A stretch of DNA of 38,915 nucleotides, from NCBI GenBank assembly GCA_016192705.1, contig JACPTQ010000059.1, positions 1 to 38,915 of the forward strand, given 5' to 3'. The position numbers and the translations under genes are program-made. The stretch is from Deltaproteobacteria bacterium (GTDB lineage: Bacteria > Myxococcota > JACPTQ01). The notes beneath the pieces are model-generated. The model had not been told where the DNA came from. It saw only the letters and a list, made by a program, of their open reading frames with translations, and made no database searches. Below are positions 27,487 to 35,771 of the stretch, one piece after another; the first letter of the stretch is position 1, and the number at the start of each line of letters is the position of its first letter.

Positions 27487-29168
27487 TTTGCCTCCGCCTG
27501 TTTAGCCATTTTCCCGACCGGAGCACTCTTCCCGGCCACTTTCCCGCCGGCCGCCTTCTTCGCGTTCTTCTTGATGTACCACTGCTGCGCAATCGACAAG
27601 AGCGTCGACACAAAGATGTACAGCACGAGCCCCGACGGGAGAAACAACATAAAGAGAGAAAAGAGAATCGGCATGAAATAAAGCATGAACTTCATCTGCC
27701 GGTTGTCGATCGTCGACGGCGTCAAAAGCTGCTGCAGGAACACCGTAACGCCGTTCAGAATCGGCAAGATGAAGTACGGATCGGCCGCCGAAAGGTCTTG
27801 CAGCCAAAAAAGGAATGGCGCGTGGTACAGCTCAACCGCGCTGTTTAACATGCGGTAAAGCGCGATCCAGATCGGCATCTGCATCAACATCGGCAGACAC
27901 CCCGAGAGCGGGTTAATCTTGTGCGCCTTATAGAGGTTCATGACCTCTTGGTTGTAGCGCTCCTTGTTGTCGCCGCACTTCGCTTTGACCTCGTCGAGCT
28001 TCGGCTTGAGCGCCGACATCGCCTGCATCGACTTGTACGACTTCTGCGTCCAATGGAATGTGAGGAGCTTCACGAGAAACGTGAGCAAGATGATCGCGAT
28101 GCCCCAATTTCCAAAAATCGAATGAAACCCATTCAACAGCCAGAGCATCGGCCGGCAAATGAACCCGAGGATCCAAAAATCGACCGAGTCGTCGAGGTGT
28201 GGCTTGACGATCCCGTTCGCGTCGATCGCGAGCCCGTCGATCACTTTAAGCTGCTTCGGCCCAAAATACGCCGAATATTTTACCGTTGCCGTTTTCTGCT
28301 TGTCCTCGAGCGACAAACGGTTTAGCGACGTGACCTCCGCGATGATAACCGCGCCGTGCGCCGTCATGATGCACGAATGGCGCTCGGGTTCGTGCGGCAT
28401 CAAAAACGACGCAAAAAACCGACGATCGATCCCAACAAACGACACGGCACCATCGAAACGCTTCGGCTGTTTCGCGACGTCGGCCGCCGTTTCGCGATTC
28501 AGCGAATTGTCGACGCGACAGAGCGGCGACTTGAAATCGGGCATCTCGCCAAACATGCTCGCCGACTTCGCGGTCCCAGGCGCGTCGGCCCCCGTCATGA
28601 TGAGCCCGTACTCCGCCCACACTTTCGCCGCGCCTAGCCGCGTGAACGTAATTTCGAGATCGACGAGGTATTTTTCGCGAACGCGGTACTTTTTCTCGAT
28701 TTCGACGGTCGCGCCGTCGGACCATTTGTACGAAAACTCGGTTTGCGATGCGCCCGGAACGTGCGCGTAAACCGGGTTGTCAGGGTAGGCGAAACTCTTC
28801 GCGAAAAGGTCGAGCTTGAGCGGTGGATGGGCGGCGCGCGACAGCTCGTCGACAAGCTCAAGTGGCTGCTTCTTGTTGTCGGTAAAGCCGTGGAGCGTCA
28901 CTTGGTGCAGCACCGCGCCGTGGTCGGTGAAAACGTACTTGGCGTCGGGTGTTTCGACCATGTGGAGTTTTGGAGCGACCGGGGCGGCTACGGGAGCGGG
29001 AGCGGTTGCGGTAGCGGTAGCGGTTGCGGACGCGGGCGCCGGAGCGGTTGCGGGCGCGGTAACAGGCGCGGGCGGAAGCGGCTGCGGCCCCTTTTTCGAC
29101 GACAGAATCTGCCACAAGAAGAGCGCGCCGATCACAACGACAACAGCAATGAGAGTTCGTTTGTCCAT
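27483..29168 (-). CDS. yidC: membrane protein insertase YidC
   Basis: 561 residues. N-terminal anchor MDKRTLIAVVVVIGALFLWQ, then a Pro/Ala/Thr linker (about 28-65) made by a hexamer repeat, a large periplasmic domain typical of Gram-negative YidC, and the C-terminal insertase core with five helices: FHSIFGNWGIAIILLTFLVK, the cytoplasmic coiled-coil loop (ALKPKLDEVKAKC), INPLSGCLPMLMQMPIWIALY, and the last helices ending in a Lys-rich tail. It inserts membrane proteins with or without SecYEG. It starts 2 nt downstream of the yidD stop. Confidence 0.97.
   Translation of the reverse strand: MDKRTLIAVVVVIGALFLWQILSSKKGPQPLPPAPVTAPATAPAPASATATATATAPAPVAAPVAPKLHMVETPDAKYVFTDHGAVLHQVTLHGFTDNKKQPLELVDELSRAAHPPLKLDLFAKSFAYPDNPVYAHVPGASQTEFSYKWSDGATVEIEKKYRVREKYLVDLEITFTRLGAAKVWAEYGLIMTGADAPGTAKSASMFGEMPDFKSPLCRVDNSLNRETAADVAKQPKRFDGAVSFVGIDRRFFASFLMPHEPERHSCIMTAHGAVIIAEVTSLNRLSLEDKQKTATVKYSAYFGPKQLKVIDGLAIDANGIVKPHLDDSVDFWILGFICRPMLWLLNGFHSIFGNWGIAIILLTFLVKLLTFHWTQKSYKSMQAMSALKPKLDEVKAKCGDNKERYNQEVMNLYKAHKINPLSGCLPMLMQMPIWIALYRMLNSAVELYHAPFLFWLQDLSAADPYFILPILNGVTVFLQQLLTPSTIDNRQMKFMLYFMPILFSLFMLFLPSGLVLYIFVSTLLSIAQQWYIKKNAKKAAGGKVAGKSAPVGKMAKQAEAK
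28991..29081 (-). repeat. degenerate hexamer array (GGNNGC)n in yidC
   Basis: The array lies on both strands within the coding sequence and encodes the Pro/Ala/Thr linker after the first membrane helix. In the plus-strand reading it appears as GGGAGC GGTTGC GGTAGC units. Confidence 0.8.
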
Positions 29169-29170
29169 CG

Positions 29171-29377
29171 TTAAGGCATATCCACGCCACCCGCACTAAA
29201 CGGGTGACACCGGCAAATCCGCTTCACGCCCAGCCACGACCCCCGCAGCGCGCCGTGCTTTTCAAGCGCAAGCTCCGCGTACTCGCTGCACGACGGCAAA
29301 AACCTGCAACGCCCACCAAAAATCGCCGCGAACGTCCAACGATACACGCGCACGAGCCCCACGAGAATCGCCCTCAT
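29171..29377 (-). CDS. yidD: membrane protein insertion efficiency factor YidD
   Basis: 68 residues, the usual size. The family core [23 protein letters not shown] is almost canonical (one Phe replaces Tyr in RF.PSCS), followed by [14 protein letters not shown]. It overlaps rnpA by 4 nt and precedes yidC. It assists YidC-dependent insertion at the inner membrane. Confidence 0.96.
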   Translation of the reverse strand: MRAILVGLVRVYRWTFAAIFGGRCRFLPSCSEYAELALEKHGALRGSWLGVKRICRCHPFSAGGVDMP

Positions 29378-29721
29378 CGCGCGTCCACCCGGCGCACCAC
29401 ACCCGCAAGCTCAATCTCCATGTCGTCGTACGACCGAATCGCCTTCGGCTCCTTTGCAATCACCACGTAATCAAACCCCACTGGCCACGCGCGCCGCGTC
29501 CGCCGAAACACTTCGCGCACGAGCCGCTTGAACCGGTTGCGCTCGGGCGAATTCGCCTGCTTCGCGCTGACGGTAATTCCGACGCGCGTTTCGCCGCGCC
29601 GATTTCGGTCAAACGCGAGCGTCACGCGTCGCCCATGAATCCGCCGTCCGCGCCCCTGAATCCTCGCGAAATCGCCGGTCCGCGTCACGCGAAGCGCCTT
29701 CGGGAATCCAAACTTCTTCAC
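29374..29721 (-). CDS. rnpA: ribonuclease P protein component
   Basis: 115 residues from a GTG at 29721. The RNR motif region [17 protein letters not shown] is intact, with the upstream RVGITVS strand. RnpA is the protein cofactor of RNase P RNA in 5' processing of tRNA precursors. It follows rpmH by 27 nt, as in most bacteria. Confidence 0.97.
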   Translation of the reverse strand: MKKFGFPKALRVTRTGDFARIQGRGRRIHGRRVTLAFDRNRRGETRVGITVSAKQANSPERNRFKRLVREVFRRTRRAWPVGFDYVVIAKEPKAIRSYDDMEIELAGVVRRVDAR

Positions 29722-29748
29722 GGGCGCATTCGCCGTGTCGCTCGACCG

Positions 29749-29898
29749 CTACTTGTGCGCCGCCGTGACCGACAGGCGCTTTCGGCCCTTGCGCCGCCGC
29801 GCCGACAGCACGCGCCGTCCGCCGTTCGTCTTCATCCGCGCGCGAAACCCGTGCGTCTTTTTCCGCTTGCGGTTCGACGGTTGGTATGTCCGCTTCAT
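29749..29898 (-). CDS. rpmH: 50S ribosomal protein L34
   Basis: 49 residues. It begins [19 protein letters not shown] and contains the conserved [22 protein letters not shown] lies 9 nt before the ATG. It is the first gene of the conserved block. Confidence 0.97.
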   Translation of the reverse strand: MKRTYQPSNRKRKKTHGFRARMKTNGGRRVLSARRRKGRKRLSVTAAHK

Positions 29899-29934
29899 AT
29901 CTTTCTACTCCCTTGCCAAACCTTGAGCCGGCGG

Positions 29935-29964
29935 AGAGTACGTGTTTTTACGGGCGAATGTCAA
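29935..29964 (-). promoter_or_regulatory. candidate rpmH promoter
   Basis: A perfect TTGACA (29964-29959) and TACTCT (29940-29935) are 18 nt apart on the minus strand, about 37 nt before the rpmH ATG. The first copy of the 37-bp direct repeat begins only 14 nt upstream of the -35 box. Confidence 0.6.
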
Positions 29965-29977
29965 GGTGAACCGCGAC

Positions 29978-30014
29978 GACCAAGACACGGGGTAATCACC
30001 AAGCGGGCTTCGGG
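29978..30014 (+). repeat. 37-bp direct repeat, copy A
   Basis: It matches 32658-32694 in the same orientation with one mismatch (GACCAAGACACGGGGTAATC core). Similarity continues weakly for about 10 nt. It contains the small dyad AAGC-GG-GCTT. Confidence 0.9.
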
Positions 30015-30111
30015 GGGTCGCTTCGATCGCCCTTTTTCTTGAACTTGAGAGTCCCTCCCGCTCCGCGCGGTTCTAGATTCATGATGAGATCGTTAGCCCA
30101 GCTGGCCGATT

Positions 30112-30139
30112 TTGCGAATCGTTTCCGCATGGGTACAAT
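30112..30139 (+). promoter_or_regulatory. candidate promoter of the serine-hydrolase lipoprotein
   Basis: TTGCGA (30112-30117) and TACAAT (30134-30139) are 16 nt apart, 22 nt upstream of the GTG at 30161. Confidence 0.45.
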
Positions 30140-30160
30140 CGAAGAAAGAGGGAATTGAGC

Positions 30161-31454
30161 GTGTTTAATCTTTAGGCCAGCACTGTCGGTTTTTATAGCT
30201 CTGACGTGCGCACCGTTAGGCGCGTGTGGCAAGAAATCGAATGAGCCGTTGGCGTCGGATGACGGCGGCGGCGGCAGCGATGCCGGCGGGGATGGCGGCG
30301 GTGCGACGAGTGGCGATGCGGGCGAGGATGGCGGCGGTGCGACGAGTGGCGATGCGGGGACAGCGCAACCTTGCACGGTGGCATCTGGCCTCGACGGGTT
30401 CATCAATGCCGCGATGGCGGATAACAACATCCCGGGACTTTCGGCGGGCATTGTTGGTCCGTACGGCTTGGTGTGGTCGAAGGGCTACGGCCACGCTGAC
30501 ATCGATGCTGGCCGGCTCGTCACGGCGGACACTATTTTTCCGATCATGTCGATCTCCAAGGTTGTGACCGCCGTCGGCGTCATGCAGCTTGTCGAGGCCG
30601 GCCGACTGAATCTCGACACCAACATCAACACCTACCTTCAATCGATGCAGCTTGTTCACCCGAGTTTTCCAAGCGTCAGCATGACCGCGCGGCATCTCTT
30701 GACCCACACCTCGGGCATCGCCGGTGACGACTACGGTGTGTTGCAACTCAACATCAAGTCGAGCGACGCCGAGGTGCAACCGCTCGGCGAGATGTTGGCG
30801 GCGCTCTTGACGCCACAAGGAAGTCGCTACGCCGACGGCGGGAACTTTTCGAGCAACGCGCCGGGAACAACCCGAACCTACGCAAGCATCGGCACCTCGC
30901 TGGCCGGCTATGTGGCGGAATCGATCGCGGACGCAGGCTTCGACAACCTCACGAAGGCAAGCATCTTCGACCGTCTCGGGATGGTGAACACTTCGTGGCG
31001 TTTGTCTCCGTACGACAATAAGCGAGACCAACTCGCGGTCGGTTATACCTACAACGCCACCGACGGCACTTTCGTGTCCAATGAGCCCTTCACCTTCTCC
31101 GATTACCCGGCGGGGAGTATTCGCACGACCGTTCCCGAACTCGCACGCTTCATTGCGGCGCTGATCAACGATGGAACCTACGCTGGGCAAGCGATCCTCC
31201 TGCCCGCGACGGTGGCTGCGATGCGCGTCGTCCAGTACCCGGACGCGAGTGTCAACCAAGCGGTCGGCTGGACCTATACGCTTGCTTCGCGAACGTTGCT
31301 CGGGCACGGCGGTGACGATGTCGGCGCTTCAACGGACTTCAAGTACGATGTAAACACCAAGAAGGGGGCCATCATACTCATGAACGTCACGCGGCGGCCG
31401 AACACCGACACAATTCTAGATCGACTTCTCACCGAGTCCGATGCTTGCCAGTAA
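30161..31454 (+). CDS. serine-hydrolase lipoprotein (beta-lactamase/esterase family, S12-like), start region frameshifted
   Basis: The catalytic domain has the nucleophile motif SISK (in FPIMSISKVV), a Tyr motif TYASIG in place of YxN, and HGG near the C-terminus (LGHGGDD). These mark the class C beta-lactamase/D-aminopeptidase superfamily, so a peptidase or esterase is as likely as drug resistance. Upstream of a weak TTG (30249) the frame encodes RPALSVFIALTCAPLGAC-GKK, a very good lipoprotein signal, but has no ATG, GTG or TTG. GTG at 30161 gives M-F-N-L and joins that signal only if one T of TTT (30171-30173) is removed; as written it meets TAG. A one-base indel is the simplest explanation; a CTG start at 30183 is the alternative. 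A Gly/Asp-rich linker separates the signal from the enzyme. Confidence 0.85.
30291..30360 (+). repeat. 36-bp tandem duplication in the lipoprotein linker
   Basis: Two consecutive units beginning at 30291 and 30327 encode DGGGATSGDAGE and DGGGATSGDAGT. They lengthen the flexible linker. Confidence 0.9.
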
Positions 31455-31519
31455 GCGAAACAATGACTTGCGGCGTTGTGATCGTTCCGCGATCTTCGTG
31501 CCTGGGTCGATTGCTGCAG

Positions 31520-32566
31520 CTAATAAGGGATTAACGCGCAAAGGTTCCCGCTCGCCCAGTCGATTGCGCTGCCCAACACCTCTTTGAGGTACGTTCGAAC
31601 CTTCTGCGCGAGCAGGGTGTGGGTCAACCCTTTGACCTGATCGTAGATTTTGATTGCCATTTTCGCAAAGAGGTATTGAACGCGCGGAAGTCCGTAGCCG
31701 TGGGCTGGGTCCGCTCCCGGCAAGTACGAATCGGGTGCCACGACGCAGTTCCACGCGCCAAGCGGCCCGCACCGCGGCATGACTTGCCCAAAAACGCTGA
31801 GCCACCTCTTCGTCGTTGGGAACGACGCTGTTTCAAGGATGTGCTTCACGATCCAAGTCCACCCCAAGATGAAGCGGTCCTCGATCGTCGAGGCGACTGC
31901 GGCCTTCTTGTTTAAATCGACAGATGATGAGTGCGCAATCCAAAGGAATTTTTGGTTATCGCATTCCCGCGACGACCTCGTGAGGCCCTGGTGCCACGAG
32001 CCAATCTCGCCGGATTCGACGTCGGTTTTGTACTTGGCCGCCGCCAGAAAAAACGCGAGCCACTTCTTGCACCGTGCGAGATCCGGCGTCGAATAGGTCT
32101 TTCCAGGCGCGGGGCCCGCCGCGCAGGCCGGTACGATTTGCGCCGGTATGCGAATCGATTTCCCCTCAAAGTGCCGGCGGTAAAACTTGTAGGGAAGGAG
32201 CGTCAACGCGTAGTTGACGTCAAGCCATTTCGAATTCGGCGTGTAGCCTGCAGGCGCCGTCGTCGTCGATCCGTCCCAGCACGGAAAGAAATTCCGGCCC
32301 GTCCGAAGCTGAAAGTTTGTTTGAAACCAGATTCCGTACCAAAGTCCGAGACGCCGTTCCCAGTCTGACGACTTGAGATTCCGCGTGTCGATCCCTGGGA
32401 TTCGCTTGGCCAAATAAAAGAGCGCTCCATACCGATCGGTGTCCGCCGGAACCCCCGGCGAATCAAGCTTGAACGGCGCCGGACACGCGGCATGCGAAGT
32501 TTGCTCGGCGAAGCTCGTTTCGAGTATGAAAACCGCCAACACGAGAACTCCCAGGCGACTCCTCAT
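31520..32566 (-). CDS. secreted protein of unknown function
   Basis: 348 residues from the ATG at 32566, preceded by AAAGGAG six nt upstream; an in-frame upstream start has no such site. The signal peptide MRSRLGVLVLAVFILETSFA predicts export. The mature protein is rich in Trp, Tyr and aromatic clusters (RRLGLWYGIWFQTNF, FILGWTWIVKHIL) with about eight Cys, consistent with a disulfide-bonded globular fold. The family is not recognised. It is convergent with the serine-hydrolase gene and lies between the two direct repeats. Confidence 0.82.
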   Translation of the reverse strand: MRSRLGVLVLAVFILETSFAEQTSHAACPAPFKLDSPGVPADTDRYGALFYLAKRIPGIDTRNLKSSDWERRLGLWYGIWFQTNFQLRTGRNFFPCWDGSTTTAPAGYTPNSKWLDVNYALTLLPYKFYRRHFEGKSIRIPAQIVPACAAGPAPGKTYSTPDLARCKKWLAFFLAAAKYKTDVESGEIGSWHQGLTRSSRECDNQKFLWIAHSSSVDLNKKAAVASTIEDRFILGWTWIVKHILETASFPTTKRWLSVFGQVMPRCGPLGAWNCVVAPDSYLPGADPAHGYGLPRVQYLFAKMAIKIYDQVKGLTHTLLAQKVRTYLKEVLGSAIDWASGNLCALIPY

Positions 32567-32657
32567 CCGCGGCTCCTTTCGAGCGAGCGGCGTAATACCA
32601 ACTGCCGGCATCTACGATAGATATTACGGAAAGGAGCGGTGAATCACAATCGGCGTC

Positions 32658-32694
32658 GACCAAGACACGGGGTAATCTCCAAGCGGGCTTCGGG
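32658..32694 (+). repeat. 37-bp direct repeat, copy B
   Basis: Second copy of the repeat at 29978-30014, one mismatch. It ends 24 nt before the stop codon of the peroxiredoxin gene and starts 91 nt from the start of the secreted unknown. Confidence 0.9.
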
Positions 32695-32718
32695 CGGGGT
32701 CGCTTTGTCGCGTAAGGA

Positions 32719-33252
32719 TTATGGTCCGCCGCACGAATTGATGGCTGGCGTCGGGTCGAGGGCGGCGCTTGATTCGAAGACGTTAACGATTTTTCCAGCG
32801 CGATCGACGATGACGGTCACGCGGTGCGCGTAGTTGAACGTCGTTCCCGCGTATTGGCGCGACACGTGGCCCGATTCGTCGGACAAAAAGCGATACGGCG
32901 CCGCGAGGCTCTCGCGAAACTTGCGCAGCTTTTCGATGCTGTCGGTTGAAATCGCGACGACATGGGCGCCGCGCGCAGTAACCTGGGCGTACTTATCCCG
33001 GTACGCCGAAAGTTCGCGCGTTCAGCCGGATGTGAACGCCTTCGGGAAAAACGCGAGAATGGTCGGCCCGTGCCCAATGAGCTCCGCGAGCGTAACCGGT
33101 TTGCCTTCGGTGTCGGGGAGCGTAAAGGGCGGCGCCGGCTGGCCGATGCGAAGTTTCGCGGGCGGCGTGCCACAGGCGGCAAATGCGACCGATACAGCGC
33201 ATAAACAGACCGAAAAGAAGGAACGGCGGCGGCGCAAAACGATCGACGACAT
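32719..33252 (-). CDS. selenocysteine-containing peroxiredoxin (AhpC/TSA family), exported
   Basis: 177 residues if the TGA at 33024-33022 is read as selenocysteine (residue 77). The frame is otherwise intact from ATG 33252 to TAA 32719. N-terminal signal MSSIVLRRRRSFFSVCLCA..AFAAC-G suggests a lipoprotein or periplasmic protein. The fold core IGQPAPPFTLPDTEGKPVTL and ILAFFPKAFTSG-U-TRELSAYRDKY is classic: in this family the U position is the peroxidatic Cys (T-x-x-C). Downstream, VVAISTD, FLSDESG and VTVIVDRAGKI are conserved. The PrxQ-type resolving Cys five residues on is Ser; Cys174 near the C-terminus (NSCGGP) might resolve instead. It would reduce peroxides in the envelope. Alternatives: a Cys-to-stop mutation or base-call error. 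Confidence 0.85.
32986..33007 (-). promoter_or_regulatory. candidate bacterial SECIS hairpin
   Basis: Fourteen nt after the TGA, a perfect 7-bp stem GGCGTAC/GTACGCC (33007-33001 and 32992-32986) encloses the 8-nt loop CGGGATAA. The loop starts 21 nt after TGA and has G at its second position, within published bacterial SECIS rules (16-37 nt spacing, a G among the first two loop bases). The stem also encodes the conserved AYRDKYA residues, so part of the symmetry could come from protein constraint. Confidence 0.6.
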
Positions 33253-33456
33253 GTTCGCGTTTATACCATGAAGGACACGCCGCATCGCGATTTGATGTTC
33301 TCCGTGCGGCAAGATATGAAGGACGTGTGTTGGAGGAATGGCTACTCGGGAACTTCGCAGATTGAGGCTCACGTCATCATCGACGAGCTTCCCGACGCCG
33401 GGGGGCTCTTTGAATCGCCGGCTCAGCTCGATTTGACGACAACCGAGGAGGAGCGA

Positions 33457-34269
33457 ATGGGACTACTGGACGTATTCAGGAAGGGCGGCGCCGAGAAGGC
33501 GAAGAGGCCGCAGCCGAGACAGTTCTCGCTTGTAATTGCGGGCTACGGCGTCGAGGCGAAACCGAAACTCCCGGCGGGTGTCGCTCATCTCGAGGATAGC
33601 ACTCTGATCTTCGGCCCGATGAATGCCGCCCCCGCGAAGGCGCAGGCGGCTCAAGGCGGGCTCAAGAACGTGCTGTTGAAGCCGGGCAAGGCACCGAGAG
33701 GTGTTCTTGAGAAGAGGCCGATCCCAGGAAGCCCAATCGTGACCTACTCAACCGGGCAGGAGGGTACGACCCAACTCGCTCTGGGTAACGGCATGGACAG
33801 CTATGAAGCTGTTCTCGAAGGATTCCGTGCGACGGATGGCCCGGCACAGTGGACCATTGTGACCGACGACCACGAGATTCGGTGGCCGGCCAAGCTCACC
33901 CTGCGAGCCGATGGTGATTTGAATCCTGGTTCCTGGCCGTATGAGTTCGGATTGGATGGATCAGCGGAAAACCTGTTGTATCTGCAGGGCCCGCTGACCG
34001 GCCCTGAGCAGATCCCTCCACCGGCGCGGCTAATAGCACCAGGCATGGAGATGGTTGGCCAGGGCGATGTGAAGGGCACGGTCAACGCAGTGATCTGGAT
34101 CGAACTCGCCTATGAGCACGGCGGCGCCAAGTGGAAGAAACGCTTCTACTACATCCCTATCGATTCCGAGTCGGTCTACCTGCTTCGTGCCCAGGTAACC
34201 GAAGCCGTCTCCGCCAAGATGTTCGAGGCGGCCGATCTCATCGCCACGTCGTTTCGGCCGCGCCGCTGA
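33457..34269 (+). CDS. hypothetical protein with DcrB/PsbP-like C-terminal pattern
   Basis: 270 residues from ATG 33457, which follows a GGAGGAG site; the frame is open further upstream but without such a signal. The N-terminal half is basic and Gly/Pro-rich, with no signal peptide. The C-terminal half alternates beta strands and ends in an amphipathic helix (MFEAADLIATSFRP). This recalls DcrB/DUF1795-type folds, but no family is certain. Codon choice (more CTG, CCT, GAG) differs from neighbouring genes, suggesting a different origin. It is divergent from the selenoprotein gene. Confidence 0.75.
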   Translation: MGLLDVFRKGGAEKAKRPQPRQFSLVIAGYGVEAKPKLPAGVAHLEDSTLIFGPMNAAPAKAQAAQGGLKNVLLKPGKAPRGVLEKRPIPGSPIVTYSTGQEGTTQLALGNGMDSYEAVLEGFRATDGPAQWTIVTDDHEIRWPAKLTLRADGDLNPGSWPYEFGLDGSAENLLYLQGPLTGPEQIPPPARLIAPGMEMVGQGDVKGTVNAVIWIELAYEHGGAKWKKRFYYIPIDSESVYLLRAQVTEAVSAKMFEAADLIATSFRPRR

Positions 34270-34278
34270 GCCTCGGGC

Positions 34279-34575
34279 CTACAAGCTCGCCAGGAACTCC
34301 AGAACTTCCGGACAGCGCCACCGGCCGCGTGCCTTCTTGACCGGCGGCGGATTGGCCTCGATCGCCTTGCGCTTCTCCTCGAGCTCAACGTGCCCCACGA
34401 GTTTGGCGTCGAACATCTGCCCGTGTAGCAGCGTCAAGGTGACGTTCAGCGAGGCGATCAACGCATCGACGATCGACTCGACCACGACGCAGGGCAACGG
34501 CACGCAGTGCATGTGATTTAAGGTCGCCCGACCGGGGACGCGCGGCCCAAGTTTGCTGCGAATTGCAGCGATCAA
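34279..34575 (-). CDS. short hypothetical protein or gene remnant
   Basis: 98 residues from a TTG, or about 77 from ATG 34512. Codon use looks coding (GC at third positions), e.g. VVVESIVDALIASLNVTLTLL and HVELEEKRKAIEANPPPVKK, but no domain is recognised and no clear ribosome site is seen. It is convergent with the gene before it. It could be the 3' end of a larger, degraded gene, because an AT-rich stretch lies directly upstream (34580-34603). Nothing else is seen in the 34270-34661 gap. Confidence 0.4.
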   Translation of the reverse strand: MIAAIRSKLGPRVPGRATLNHMHCVPLPCVVVESIVDALIASLNVTLTLLHGQMFDAKLVGHVELEEKRKAIEANPPPVKKARGRWRCPEVLEFLASL

Positions 34576-34661
34576 CTGCTTAATTTTATTATAATTTTAC
34601 CGGATTTGCTTGGCCGGTGAATTGCTCAACAGGCGGCCACCTAGAGTTGGAGGATGGCGAC

Positions 34662-35585
34662 GTGAATCAATTCCGTGGCGCGAAGCGATGGGCGATGCTG
34701 GTGGTTGTGGCGTTGTCCGCTGGTGCATGCGGGGTCGGCGCGGACGGATTGCCCGGAAACACGTTCGCCGACGAAGACGACGACGCGTTTGGGCTCGCCG
34801 ACGCGGACAAGGCCGACGGCGCGCGGTCGTGGAAGCGCGTCTGGGAGAACACGAAGAAAAAGGTTCGCGACCGCGTCGACGAGGCGAAGGAGCGCGCGGA
34901 GGCCGTCTACGATCAGATGTTGTCGTTTTGGGAGCGGGGCGTCGATTACGCGACCGCGCACCCGGACGAGATATGGGCGAAGATTCGCGCGCTCGACTGC
35001 AAAACGGTTGTCGAGGGGCTTTCGCGCTACAACCCGGCGAGCCGGTTTTTGGCGAACTTCTCAGCGCCGGCGGCGACGTGCGCGGACCAATTCACGGTTG
35101 GATTTGTCTGCGGGACGTCGCAGATGATGCAGGCGCTGAAAACCGTCGCCGTTGGGTCGATTCGCGCCGCGTGGCAGCACCGCCCAGCGTGCTTTAGAAC
35201 CGCGCTGCTCTCCGGTCCGCTTGGGCCGGCCGGTTTCGCGATGTGCGGGCTGTACTATTATTCAAAGCCACAGGTGATCAAGATGGCGAAGTGCGCGAAG
35301 CAGCTTTACCAAGAAAACCGGCTTTGGCGCGCGCTTTGGGAAGAGCTTTGGAAAACCGGGTGCGAGCTTGCGGGGCAAATCACGCTCGATGTCGTGATGA
35401 CCGCGCTCGCGGGGGGCGGTGGCGCGCCGGCGATGATTGGAAGCTGGTTCTTTAAGATTAAGCGGATGATTTCGCCGATTGCGTGGCTTCGCGCGGCGGG
35501 GCCGGTCGCGCACCACTCGGTTGAGGCTGTTGCGCACTCGCTCATTAACGCGAGCGAGCGCTTGAGCGAATGTCGCGACGAGTAA
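34662..35585 (+). CDS. predicted lipoprotein of unknown function
   Basis: 307 residues from GTG 34662, with GGAGG 8 nt upstream; an in-frame start at 34617 lacks a site. The N-terminus MNQFRGAKRWAMLVVVALSAGAC-GVG is a lipoprotein signal. An acidic linker (ADEDDDAFGLADADKADG) is followed by a helical region (KRVWENTKKKVRDRVDEAKERAE) and a Cys-rich hydrophobic part (VGFVCGTSQMM, GPAGFAMCGLYYY). No family is recognised. It stands alone. Confidence 0.82.
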   Translation: MNQFRGAKRWAMLVVVALSAGACGVGADGLPGNTFADEDDDAFGLADADKADGARSWKRVWENTKKKVRDRVDEAKERAEAVYDQMLSFWERGVDYATAHPDEIWAKIRALDCKTVVEGLSRYNPASRFLANFSAPAATCADQFTVGFVCGTSQMMQALKTVAVGSIRAAWQHRPACFRTALLSGPLGPAGFAMCGLYYYSKPQVIKMAKCAKQLYQENRLWRALWEELWKTGCELAGQITLDVVMTALAGGGGAPAMIGSWFFKIKRMISPIAWLRAAGPVAHHSVEAVAHSLINASERLSECRDE

Positions 35586-35668
35586 ACGAGACGAAAGGAC
35601 TACTTCGTCTGGGCCTTCTTAAAGACGCAGTGGTACATCCCGTTTTGGCAGGTGCCCTTGTCGTATTT

Positions 35669-35741
35669 GACGCAAAGGCGCGGAGACGCCAAGGGAAGAG
35701 GTTGCTTTCTTTGCGTCTTTGCTGCTTTGCGACTTTGCGTT
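35669..35741. repeat. imperfect palindrome of CGCAAAG motifs
   Basis: The left arm has GACGCAAAGGCGCGGAGACG and the right arm, reverse-complemented, has several CGCAAAG units. It resembles short CGCAAAG-rich repeats common between genes in many bacteria. On the minus strand 35671-35600 a frame ends YDKGTCQNGMYHCVFKK before a TAG, possibly the remnant of a gene tail. Otherwise 35586-35771 shows no gene. Confidence 0.5.
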
Positions 35742-35771
35742 GAAATCCCCTGCGGAAGCGGGAGCGCGAAC

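Noticed and set aside
29899-30160. Replication origin
   Set aside because: No cluster of TTATCCACA-like boxes or AT-rich unwinding element seen.
33022-33372. A short peroxiredoxin ending at TGA, with a separate downstream fragment
   Set aside because: The downstream fragment continues the same frame and family without loss, so one recoded gene fits better.
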